A stretch of 15,021 bases of DNA, from assembly GCA_964493945.1 (NCBI GenBank), contig CAZBQG010000097.1, positions 1 through 15,021 on the forward strand. The letters run 5' to 3'. How positions within the stretch are numbered: the stretch's first letter is position 1; every line of letters starts with the position of its first letter. This document shows, piece after piece, positions 7,138-14,200 of this stretch. Source of the DNA: CAZBQG01 sp964493945 (lineage in GTDB: Bacteria; Pseudomonadota; Alphaproteobacteria; Rhodospirillales; UBA2165). Position numbers and translations under genes: made by a program. The notes beneath the pieces are model-generated. The model did no database searches, was not told the DNA's origin, and saw only the letters and a list, made by a program, of their open reading frames with translations.

Positions 7138-7888
7138 CCCGGATCAAGCCAGCCGCCGGGATTTCCTCACCTGTAAGATTAAGCCCCCGGGCCAGAACAA
7201 CGGGCCGCCCTTCGTCCGCCTGTCCCTGCAGCAGGGAGGCGGCGGCGGCGATCTCGTCGGCCAGGCCGATCCCGGAGACCGCCAGGGGGCGGCCAAACAG
7301 ATCCAACCGGCCCCGAAGATCAAGCCGGGCGGCAAGCCCCGCGGCACCCAGGGCCAGGCCCACGGTTCCTGTTCGCCAGGCGCGCCCGACGCTGTCCGAA
7401 ATGATCACCGCCAGATTGCATCCGCAGCGCCTGGCCAATTCCGAACGGAGTTTCCGTGCACTGGCATCGGGATCAACGGGCAACAGCAGAACCTGTTCGC
7501 CCTCTTCGGCGGGTCCTACATTGGATTTGTCTATCCCCGCATTGGCCATGATCAGACCGAGGCGGTGTTCGACCACCAGGACGCCCGGGCGGTGACGGAT
7601 CACTTTCACCGATTCGCTCAAAATAAGCTCCACCAGCCGGGGATCCTTTTGCACCTCTTTGGCCAGGCTCAATGCCTCGGGCGAAGGGGTTACGTCCGCC
7701 AGGGCGGCCATTCTTCCCTCGCTTTTGGAGACTATTTTCTGGGCCAGAATGAGTACATCGCCAGAGGCAGGCTTTTCCCCCATGGCTTCGCAGCCCTCCA
7801 GTACCAGAGCGGCCAGATCATCCCCCGGCTGGACCATGGGCAGCCCTGGGAGTGCCTTGAGTTGGAGGTGGGCCCCCGGGTTGGTCAT
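7112..7888 (-). CDS. cofE: Coenzyme F420-0:L-glutamate ligase CofE
   Basis: Seen: 258 residues; LPGLPMVQPGDDLAAL (13-28), GDVLILAQKIVSKSEGR (43-59), DPRLVELILSES (82-93), MANAGIDKSNV (114-124), LLLPVDPDASA (134-144), IISDSVGRAWRTG (162-174) and DLFGRPLAVSGIGLADEIAAA (196-216). Family knowledge: this non-ribosomal peptide ligase adds one or more glutamates to F420-0 with GTP. Start: ATG at 7888 gives the usual family length; the frame extends to a TTG at 7951 but those residues lie in the upstream repeat element and look non-homologous. The Shine-Dalgarno is weak (GGCGG close to the ATG). No C-terminal FMN-reductase domain of the mycobacterial FbiB kind is attached. It is the first gene of the F420 operon, only 19 bp from the structured repeat at 7908-8170. 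Confidence 0.93.
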   Translation of the reverse strand: MTNPGAHLQLKALPGLPMVQPGDDLAALVLEGCEAMGEKPASGDVLILAQKIVSKSEGRMAALADVTPSPEALSLAKEVQKDPRLVELILSESVKVIRHRPGVLVVEHRLGLIMANAGIDKSNVGPAEEGEQVLLLPVDPDASARKLRSELARRCGCNLAVIISDSVGRAWRTGTVGLALGAAGLAARLDLRGRLDLFGRPLAVSGIGLADEIAAAASLLQGQADEGRPVVLARGLNLTGEEIPAAGLIRDEANDLFR

Positions 7889-7941
7889 GGCGCCGCCGGG
7901 GGAGGTTATACCAAGGATCGGTGATAATGACCCATAGGGAC

Positions 7942-8033
7942 GGCTTCCCAAGGCTTTCGGCTAGAAGCGTGCGCTGCGGCGATGCGGTGTATCGCAAAGC
8001 GTGCGCGACGCAGTCCGAAAGCCTTGGGAAGCC
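7942..8033. repeat. Internal hairpin A of the palindromic element
   Basis: Arms 7942-7960 and 8015-8033 are perfect reverse complements over 19 bp (GGCTTCCCAAGGCTTTCGG and its complement). The 54-nt loop contains a smaller stem, GCGAT at 7979-7983 with ATCGC at 7991-7995. Confidence 0.85.
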
Positions 8034-8044
8034 ACCGTTCCGGC

Positions 8045-8136
8045 CGCCTATGCGGCCCGTCGGGCAGCGTCGGAAAGCTTCGCCGATGCGCCGCATCGCC
8101 AGCAGCTTCCCTCTTAGCCGACGGGCCGCCTAGGCG
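8045..8136. repeat. Internal hairpin B of the palindromic element
   Basis: Arms 8045-8063 and 8118-8136 pair at 18 of 19 positions. The loop holds a perfect 7-bp palindrome about position 8091 (CGATGCG 8084-8090 with CGCATCG 8092-8098) and a flanking AAGCT/AGCTT pair. Its overall size (92 nt) equals that of hairpin A. Confidence 0.83.
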
Positions 8137-8169
8137 ATCCCTATGAGTCATTATCATCGATCCTTGGTA

Positions 8170-9510
8170 TTAGCCTGCGCCGAAGGTGGCGGGCACGCAA
8201 TATTGGCGGCGGCGTTTGAGTTGGCCACAGAGCCGGGTTGCGGCGGCCTGATTTTTCAGAGGACCAACCAGAAGGCGGAAGAAGGTTCCCTTGCCCCGTC
8301 CCAGTTTGACCCGGCTGACTTCCGGCTTCAGCTTGCCCAACAGGGCGCGGTGGGCCCGGCGCAGTTGGGCCCAGCCCCGGTTGGCCGCCAGGGCCGAGCG
8401 GAAAGATGCGATATGAACCCCCGGGCTTGGTCCGGCGTCGGCTTTTCCCCCTCCCTTGGGGGTTTTAGCCGGCGTTTTGGGTGCGACCGGACCGGGCTGC
8501 AGGAATTTTTCGATGGTCGTCTTCTCCCCTTCATATTCCTGGGGGGAAATCAGCCCGGTTTTGCGCAGGCCTTCCAGCCGCCTGACGGAATCGGCGGCTT
8601 CCAAAAGCCCGGTGGGCGGGGCGGCCGGTTTGGCCCGGGCAACCGGCGTGGCGGGCATCAGCCCGTTGATGATCATGGTGCGCTCGGCGCTGTGTTGGCG
8701 GGGCGAAATGGCGCGCAATTCCAAGGCCCGGCCGATGGCCCTGAGCCGGTTCGAGATTTGTGAGGCATTGGGCACCCGCCGGCCCAGGCCCGATGCCGGC
8801 GGCGGTTTGGTAAATTGCAACAAGGCGCCCAGATTGACCTGGCGCCTGATATTGAATTCATCGGGGGTAATCAGCCCCTGGTCGCGCAGGCCACGCAATA
8901 TCTTGAAACGGCTGACCGCATTGCCGTCGCTCGCCGTCAGCCGGATCCGCCCGGCGCTGGGTGGCCGGGCCGGTGCCTTGCTGTTGGGAATGGGCTTGAA
9001 GGTGGATTGAGGCGGCTGGCCGGCGGGCGATTGGCGGAGTGCAGGCTTGCCACCGAAACTATCGCGCACGCCCCGGCTTTGCAGAAGCGACAGATTGACG
9101 CTGGCGATATCACGCACCAGGCGGGGCTTCAGGTTGCTCATCACCAGCATTTTCTTGCCGTCATCCGGACGCAAGGCCAAAACCGCTTCATAGGCATTTC
9201 TGGCTGCCGTCAACTGGCCGGTTTGTTGGAAAACCAATCCCTTGCCCAGCAGGGCATGCACATCGCGGGGATCCAGGCGCAAAGCTTCATCAAAACGCGC
9301 CTGTGCACCGAGAAGCTGCCCCTTGGCCAATTTACCCAGACCCAGTTCGGATTGGGGGGTACTGTCCACCACCTTGGGCGGTCCACGGAACAGATCGAGA
9401 AGATTGCTGTTGGTCAGTGCCTCACAGCCACCAAGAAAGGCAACCGAGAACCCCATAAGGCTCAAACGCCCCAACATGGCTAACCCCGAGCCTCGCGGCC
9501 TAAGCCCCAT
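8170..9510 (-). CDS. Lipoprotein with TPR region, three SHOCT-like repeats and C-terminal SPOR domain
   Basis: Seen: 446 residues. A signal peptide ends in the lipobox FLGGC (C29). Residues about 54-116 read as one or two TPR units (GLGKLAKGQLLGAQARFDEAL, then a second helix pair ending LALRPDD). Three similar modules follow at about 200-231, 253-285 and 309-337, each with a core of LR..GLI(S/T)P.E(F/Y) character, resembling SHOCT domains. Pro/Ala-rich linkers separate them. Residues 364-443 (GVHIASF... to FRLLVGPLKNQAAATRLC) match a SPOR domain, which in other proteins binds denuded septal peptidoglycan. Inference: an envelope lipoprotein, perhaps septum-associated. Start: ATG 9510 has GGGGAAAAGG upstream; ATG 9477, preceded by GGGG at 6 nt, would give a shorter, more typical lipoprotein signal. 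The stop codon abuts the palindromic element. Confidence 0.82.
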   Translation of the reverse strand: MGLRPRGSGLAMLGRLSLMGFSVAFLGGCEALTNSNLLDLFRGPPKVVDSTPQSELGLGKLAKGQLLGAQARFDEALRLDPRDVHALLGKGLVFQQTGQLTAARNAYEAVLALRPDDGKKMLVMSNLKPRLVRDIASVNLSLLQSRGVRDSFGGKPALRQSPAGQPPQSTFKPIPNSKAPARPPSAGRIRLTASDGNAVSRFKILRGLRDQGLITPDEFNIRRQVNLGALLQFTKPPPASGLGRRVPNASQISNRLRAIGRALELRAISPRQHSAERTMIINGLMPATPVARAKPAAPPTGLLEAADSVRRLEGLRKTGLISPQEYEGEKTTIEKFLQPGPVAPKTPAKTPKGGGKADAGPSPGVHIASFRSALAANRGWAQLRRAHRALLGKLKPEVSRVKLGRGKGTFFRLLVGPLKNQAAATRLCGQLKRRRQYCVPATFGAG

Positions 9511-9556
9511 GCACCTTTTCCCCGTTACGCATTGATCACCAGTTCTAGCGGTACTA

Positions 9557-9585
9557 ACTATATATTGTATATAACCTTCCTACAA
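9557..9585 (-). promoter_or_regulatory. Sigma-70-like promoter for the SPOR lipoprotein gene
   Basis: On the minus strand TTGTAG (9585-9580) is followed by a 17-bp AT-rich spacer and TATAGT (9562-9557), close to the TTGACA/TATAAT consensus. It lies 47 bp upstream of the ATG at 9510. The surrounding 30 bp are strikingly AT-rich compared with the genes. Confidence 0.5.
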
Positions 9586-9654
9586 TACGCTATCTTTTGA
9601 TAAAACCCGCGGAAAAGTGGGTTTTTCCAAATTTACCGCCCTGTTTTTTGACTT

Positions 9655-9677
9655 TAACCCAGGCCCCAGATGGGTTA
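9655..9677. repeat. Short perfect inverted repeat upstream of the MDR gene (possible operator)
   Basis: TAACCCA (9655-9661) and TGGGTTA (9671-9677) are exact reverse complements separated by 9 nt, 51 bp before the MDR start codon. The arrangement would suit a dimeric regulator but could also be chance; no recognised regulator gene is adjacent. Confidence 0.3.
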
Positions 9678-9728
9678 GGGGATGAAAATTGCAAAACGCA
9701 AATGGAAATAATTTGGGAGAGCCTGACC

Positions 9729-10679
9729 ATGCCCGAGACCATGCAAGCGGTGACGATCCATGAATTTGGCGATAGGGATGTGCTTCGCCTGGAGGCCGTT
9801 CCGCGCCCAACCCCGGGTCCGGACGAGGTTCTGATCCGGGTACATGGGTCGGGCATCAATCCCATCGATTACATGACCCGTTCGGGTCTGGGGGTTAACC
9901 GGCGCTGGCAGGATGTGCCCTTTCCGGTCATTCTGGGCTGGGACGTTTCGGGCGTTGTCGAGCAATCCAATTCAGGCGCCTTCAATCCGGGCGATGAGGT
10001 CTATACCTTCACCCACTTCCCCAATCCGGCCGGTGCCTATGCTGAATATATCGCCGCACCGGCAGCGGAGGTCGCGGCCAAGCCGGCTTCGGTTGATCAT
10101 TTGACCGCCTCCGGTGTTCCCCTGGCCGCGCTGACCGCCTGGCAGGCCTTGTTCGAGGCCGGCGATCTACAGGCCGGGCAGACCATCCTCATTCATGCCG
10201 TCGCCGGCGGCGTCGGGCATTTCGCGGTGCAGTTCGCCAAATGGAAGGGCGCCAATGTGATCGGCACGGCATCGGCCCGCAACGAAGGCTTCGCCAGGGA
10301 ATTGGGCGTCGATATGTTCGTCGATTACACGGCTTGCGAATTCGACGAGGTGGTCAAGGATATGGACGCCGTGTTCCACACCATTCCGGCTGAACTTAGA
10401 GAGAAAAGCTGGCGCACCTTGAAATCGGACGGAGTGCTGATGACCATCACCGGCCCCATGCCCGAAGGGGAAGTGGAAGCCCAGGGTGGCAAGCGGGGCA
10501 GCTTCGTCGGCGTCAGGCCCCATGCCGAACAGCTTACCCAGATTGCCGGCCTCATTGATGACGGCACCATTAAAGTTGAGATCGATTCCGTTCTTCCCCT
10601 GGCCGAGGTGGCCCGGGCCCATGAACTTGTGGAATCCAGGCACGCAAGGGGCAAGGTGGTGCTCAGCGTCGCCGGCTGA
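9729..10679 (+). CDS. MDR-family zinc-independent NADPH:quinone oxidoreductase-like protein
   Basis: Seen: 316 residues; an N-terminal GroES-like domain (MQAVTIHEFGDRDVLRLE, GSGINPIDYMTRSG at 40-53, PVILGWDVSGVVE at 66-78, GDEVYTF), then ALTAWQALFEAG and a Rossmann motif AVAGGVGHFAVQFAK (157-171). SARN at 182-185 suggests NADPH preference. The structural and catalytic zinc ligands of alcohol dehydrogenases are absent, as expected in the quinone oxidoreductase branch. Family knowledge: such enzymes reduce quinones or enones; the substrate cannot be predicted. Start: ATG 9729, with GGGAG about 9 nt upstream, places the family N-terminus correctly; the frame is open back to 9597 but that part is non-homologous. 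It converges with the flavoprotein gene, with 21 bp between stop codons. Confidence 0.9.
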   Translation: MPETMQAVTIHEFGDRDVLRLEAVPRPTPGPDEVLIRVHGSGINPIDYMTRSGLGVNRRWQDVPFPVILGWDVSGVVEQSNSGAFNPGDEVYTFTHFPNPAGAYAEYIAAPAAEVAAKPASVDHLTASGVPLAALTAWQALFEAGDLQAGQTILIHAVAGGVGHFAVQFAKWKGANVIGTASARNEGFARELGVDMFVDYTACEFDEVVKDMDAVFHTIPAELREKSWRTLKSDGVLMTITGPMPEGEVEAQGGKRGSFVGVRPHAEQLTQIAGLIDDGTIKVEIDSVLPLAEVARAHELVESRHARGKVVLSVAG

Positions 10680-10700
10680 TTATTCTATAAAAGAACAAAC

Positions 10701-13049
10701 CTATTCGGCCGATTGGTGCGATGGCGGGCGGGCGCCCAGCAGCAGTTCCGTAGACTTTTCCCTTTGTTGGCCGCCCAGCGCTTCGCTTTGCGCCTTGCCG
10801 GCCAGATATTGCGCCGGCCAATATTGCTGCTCATAGCCGTAATGGGCGGCGGCGCGGAGCGTGAAATGGGGATCGCTGAGATGGGGCCGGGCCAGGGCAC
10901 ATAAATCGGCCCGCCCCGAAGCGATGATGGTGTTTACCTGATCGGCCGTCGTGATGTTGCCCACCGTTATTGTGGGAACGCCGGCTTCCTGGCGGATCTG
11001 ATCGGAAAACGGGGTCTGGAACATGCGCCCATAGACCGGCTCCGCATCCTCCGAAGTCTGGCCCGCCGAGACATCCACTATGTCCACGTTATGATCGGCC
11101 AGAAGGCGGGCCACCTGCACGGCATCATCGCCGGTCAGGCCCCCATCTTCGACCCAGTCGGTGGCCGAGATGCGCACCGAAATGGGTTTTTCATCGGGCC
11201 AGGCGGCGCGAACCGCATCCAGGACTTCCAAGGGGAATTTCATGCGCGCCTGAAGATCACCACCATACTCGTCGGTTCGTTGGTTGCTGAGCGGTGAAAT
11301 GAAAGAAGACAAAAGATAGCCATGGGCCATATGCAGCTCGATCATGTCGAACCCGGCCTCATCAGCCCAGCCGGCGGCCCGCACAAAATCAGCCAGCACC
11401 CGGTCCATATCGCCGCAGTCCATTTCGCGCGGTTGCGGCCCGCCCTGGTGGAAGGGAATGGGAGAAGCGGCGATGGTTTGCCAGGCGCCTTCCTCCAGCG
11501 GCTCATCGGGCTCCCCCTCCCAGGGCCGCTTGGTCGAACCCTTGCGCCCGGCATGGGCCAATTGGACGCAGATCTTGGCGTGAGAATTGGAATGAACGAA
11601 ATCGACGATGTGGCGCCAAGCCTGAACATGGGTTTCATCATACATTCCGGCACAGCCTTGCGTGATGCGCCCGTCGGCTGAGATATCGGCCATTTCCGTG
11701 ATGATCAGCCCCGCACCTCCGACCGCCAGGCCTCCCAGATGCACCATGTGCCAATCACCGGGCATACCCTCCTCGGCCGAATACTGACACATGGGCGAGA
11801 TAACCACCCTGTTTTGCAGGGTCATGGAGCGTAAACGGAAGGGGGTGAACATGGGCGGCGGCGGCGCCTGATCCTCCGCCGGAATTTCCACCGCCTGCTC
11901 GGCGCTCACCTGTTCGGCGAACCAGCGGTTCACATCCTCCATATAGGACGGGTCGCGCAGGCCCAGATTTTCATAAGTGATACTTTTCGACCGGGTGATG
12001 TAGTTGAAGACATATTGGGAGGGTGCCATTTCGTTATAGCGTCTGGCATTTTCATACCATTGCAGGCTGACCATGGCTGTGTGCTGAAGGGCCGCCACCT
12101 CGTCCATGCGCCCATTTTCATAGAGGGCAATGGCGCTTTGCACGTCGTCGCCGGCCTCGAAGGCGGCAGCCATGGCGATGGCGTCTTCCATGGCGATCTT
12201 GGTGCCGGAACCGATGGAAAACTGAGCCGAATGGGCCGCATCACCGATCAGTACGACGTTTTCGTGATGCCAATTTTTGTTATAGATCATGGGAAAATTG
12301 CGCCACTCCGAACGGTTGGCCAGGATCGGATGGCCGCCCAGTTCGTCGGCGAAAAGATCCTCGAAATAGGCGATGGTATCGGCTTCGGTGGCCTGATCCA
12401 GCCCGGCCCTGCGCCAGGTGTCTTCGTGGGTCTCCAGAATCCAGGTGGAGGCATTTTCCCCATATTGGTAGGCGTGGTTATAGAACCAGCCATGTTTGTT
12501 GGGTTTGAAAATAAAAGTGAAAGCATCGAAGGTCTGGGTGGTTCCCAGCCAGACGAATTTGGTTTTGCGGTAATCGATGCGCGGCTGAAAATGTTCCTTA
12601 TAGGTCTCGCGGACAAAACTGTTGACGCCATCGGCCGCCAGAACCAGATCGGCATCGCGATATGGTTCAATATCCGTAATTTCTTCCTCGAATTTTATCT
12701 CCACCCCCAGTGCCAGGCAGCGGTTTTGAAATATCTGCAGCAATTTGGCCCGGGCCATGCCACAAAAACCATGCCCCGCCGACCGGATGCTTTCATCGCG
12801 GTAGCGCACCTCGATCTCGTCCCAATAGGCGAAGGCATTGGTGATCTCGTTGTAGGTGTCATCGTCCTGGCTCATGAAATTGCCCAGGGTTTCGTCGGAA
12901 AAGACGACGCCGAAGCCGAAAGTATCATCCTCGCGGTTGCGTTCGTGGATGGTGATCTGGTGATCCGGATTGGCTTTTTTCATGAGGATCGAAAAATACA
13001 GCCCACCCGGGCCACCGCCGATAACATGAATCTTCAATGGCTTGCTCAC
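10701..13049 (-). CDS. Fused flavin monooxygenase / OYE oxidoreductase (salicylyl-CoA 5-hydroxylase or 2-aminobenzoyl-CoA monooxygenase/reductase type)
   Basis: Seen: 782 residues in two flavin domains. Residues 1-380 are a group A FAD monooxygenase: IHVIGGGPGGL (7-17), LVLAADGVNSFVR (135-147), VVLIGDAAHSAQFSIGSG (265-282). After an acidic/proline linker (383-399), residues 400-750 are an old-yellow-enzyme barrel: FTPFRLRSMTLQNRVVISPM, C421 in the YqjM-like position, HMAHGYLLSSFISPLSNQR and YGG, VRISATDW, ALARPHL. Family knowledge: this exact fusion occurs in salicylyl-CoA 5-hydroxylase (gentisate route) and in 2-aminobenzoyl-CoA monooxygenase/reductase, both acting on aromatic acyl-CoA thioesters. 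Which applies is not decided; no CoA ligase or ring-cleavage gene is in the window. Start is GTG at 13049 with AAGGA about 8-9 nt upstream. Confidence 0.9.
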   Translation of the reverse strand: MSKPLKIHVIGGGPGGLYFSILMKKANPDHQITIHERNREDDTFGFGVVFSDETLGNFMSQDDDTYNEITNAFAYWDEIEVRYRDESIRSAGHGFCGMARAKLLQIFQNRCLALGVEIKFEEEITDIEPYRDADLVLAADGVNSFVRETYKEHFQPRIDYRKTKFVWLGTTQTFDAFTFIFKPNKHGWFYNHAYQYGENASTWILETHEDTWRRAGLDQATEADTIAYFEDLFADELGGHPILANRSEWRNFPMIYNKNWHHENVVLIGDAAHSAQFSIGSGTKIAMEDAIAMAAAFEAGDDVQSAIALYENGRMDEVAALQHTAMVSLQWYENARRYNEMAPSQYVFNYITRSKSITYENLGLRDPSYMEDVNRWFAEQVSAEQAVEIPAEDQAPPPPMFTPFRLRSMTLQNRVVISPMCQYSAEEGMPGDWHMVHLGGLAVGGAGLIITEMADISADGRITQGCAGMYDETHVQAWRHIVDFVHSNSHAKICVQLAHAGRKGSTKRPWEGEPDEPLEEGAWQTIAASPIPFHQGGPQPREMDCGDMDRVLADFVRAAGWADEAGFDMIELHMAHGYLLSSFISPLSNQRTDEYGGDLQARMKFPLEVLDAVRAAWPDEKPISVRISATDWVEDGGLTGDDAVQVARLLADHNVDIVDVSAGQTSEDAEPVYGRMFQTPFSDQIRQEAGVPTITVGNITTADQVNTIIASGRADLCALARPHLSDPHFTLRAAAHYGYEQQYWPAQYLAGKAQSEALGGQQREKSTELLLGARPPSHQSAE

Positions 13050-13141
13050 GAAGTGTTCCTTCCGCCCTTAAATGGATGAAAATTTCCAGGGAAAAATTTG
13101 ATGCGTTTTTATATAGGAACGCTTTCGGGCTGGCGCTAAAT

Positions 13142-14128
13142 TTATTTCGTGTGGAATTGGCCTTTTGGCCGGAAAGCGCTGAAGACAAAGGCGAAAGTCA
13201 CGTCATAGGGGACTTCTTCCGATCCCCTGTCCGTCCTTCTCCGGGCCAAAACATTACCCACATCCCGGCCATTGGCGATGCGTTGGGTATCATGGATGGA
13301 ATTCTGCCCGGGTACCCAGCTGAGCGTCAGATCACCCCGCGTCAATGTACCTTTGGCGCGCAAAAGCTTGAGCGGCCAGGCATGATCGCCCACCACCACC
13401 CGGTCCGTCACGCCCAGTCCCGATGGCAGGGGATAGCGCCTGAAAACAGCCGGCTGGGAGCGCCCCATACCCACATAGGGCGTTGCGCCATAGGGCCTTG
13501 CGTTGGCATCGTCGGGGATCAAAAGCCTGCCCTTGGAGGCGCGGGCCTTGAATCGGGCGAAGCTTTCCAGGCGGGCCGGCACCAGCTTCATTTCACGCTC
13601 GGTGAGTTTGCTGATGATGGCCGAGCCCAGGAATTGCTGCCACCAGCTTTCCGTTTCCAAGTCATACATAACCATGTCGAAATGCCGGATGCGTCCCGTA
13701 TTGCCAAACCTGAGGGTCTGGCCCCCGATGCGCCGGTCAAAGACCACGTCCGAATTGCAAAGCGGGCAATAGGAAACCAGGACAGGCACGCCGCCCACCA
13801 GATCGTTGACGATTTCGTGCCATAACAGAATGCGCAGGGGATAGGCCCGTGCGTCGCCCTTGATCGACAGGCTGAGCACCGGCTCGTTAGGGCCCAGATC
13901 CTTGTCCTCTGCCGCGGCGATGAATTTCGGCTTGTGGATGGGCGGAATCTGATCGCGCTTTGGGCCGTCGGTGACGATTTCGCCGAATTTTATATTGGTC
14001 TTGGAGAAATCGGTGTTGGGAAATTCGGAAACCCAGGTCCCTTCCGGGCGCTCCTCGACGCCTGCCGGTAGGGTGAGGCCCCAAACCAGCACCAGCGCGG
14101 TCAGCGCGGCATTCTTGATACTAAACAT
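13142..14128 (-). CDS. Exported DUF3179 domain protein
   Basis: Seen: 328 residues. An N-terminal hydrophobic stretch after a lysine (about 5-23) looks like a signal peptide, with possible cleavage near LPAGVEE. The body carries the DUF3179 hallmarks: ARAYPLRILLWHEIVND (93-109), VSYCPLCNSDVVFDR (118-132, a CxxC pair at C121/C124), FGNTGRIRHFDMVMYD (141-156) and SWWQQFLGSAI (161-171). Family knowledge: the function of DUF3179 is unknown; its conserved cysteines and histidine suggest metal or redox chemistry in the periplasm, which is only a guess. The ATG at 14128 has no clear Shine-Dalgarno. It lies 92 bp upstream of the flavoprotein gene and 72 bp downstream of the cyclase gene on the same strand; joint transcription is possible but not shown. 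Confidence 0.88.
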   Translation of the reverse strand: MFSIKNAALTALVLVWGLTLPAGVEERPEGTWVSEFPNTDFSKTNIKFGEIVTDGPKRDQIPPIHKPKFIAAAEDKDLGPNEPVLSLSIKGDARAYPLRILLWHEIVNDLVGGVPVLVSYCPLCNSDVVFDRRIGGQTLRFGNTGRIRHFDMVMYDLETESWWQQFLGSAIISKLTEREMKLVPARLESFARFKARASKGRLLIPDDANARPYGATPYVGMGRSQPAVFRRYPLPSGLGVTDRVVVGDHAWPLKLLRAKGTLTRGDLTLSWVPGQNSIHDTQRIANGRDVGNVLARRRTDRGSEEVPYDVTFAFVFSAFRPKGQFHTK

Positions 14129-14200
14129 AGGGCCAGTTTGTCACTCCCGGACCCATCCAGGCAACTCACATTTGGTCAATTATGGGTGAGGAAGCTCCAG

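Larger units (their letters stand above)
7908..8170. repeat. 263-bp structured palindromic element (MITE-like) upstream of the F420 operon
   Basis: Seen: terminal inverted repeats of 33 nt, left arm 7908-7940 and right arm 8138-8170, matching at 31 of 33 positions, both beginning ATACCAAGGATCG when read inward. Two long internal hairpins fill the space between them (7942-8033 and 8045-8136), so nearly the whole element folds as a three-way junction. No convincing coding frame, no transposase and no clear target duplication. The right end supplies the last base of the stop codon of the lipoprotein gene and the left end stops 19 bp short of cofE. Inference: a non-autonomous mobile repeat or an intergenic repeat family; a copy elsewhere in the genome would settle this. 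Confidence 0.8.

Noticed and set aside
6950..7924. Plus-strand open frame of 324 codons opposite cofE and the end of cofD
   Set aside because: Antisense to well-conserved cofactor genes, with low-complexity composition; a shadow frame.
7889..7951. TTG start at 7951 for cofE
   Set aside because: It would place 21 extra residues within the repeat element; CofE proteins begin close to the ATG at 7888, which gives the normal length.
7906..8157. Short open frames on both strands inside the palindromic element
   Set aside because: They arise from the inverted-repeat symmetry, both strands giving the same MIMTHRD-like starts, and there is no ribosome binding site or family match.
9602..9625. AAAACCC...GGGTTTT stem as a rho-independent terminator
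   Set aside because: It lies between divergent genes where no transcript should end, has a 10-nt loop and only a short T tract that is part of the stem itself.
12015..13079. Plus-strand open frame of 354 codons opposite the flavin monooxygenase
   Set aside because: Entirely antisense to conserved FAD-binding domain sequence, with no recognisable motifs; a shadow frame.
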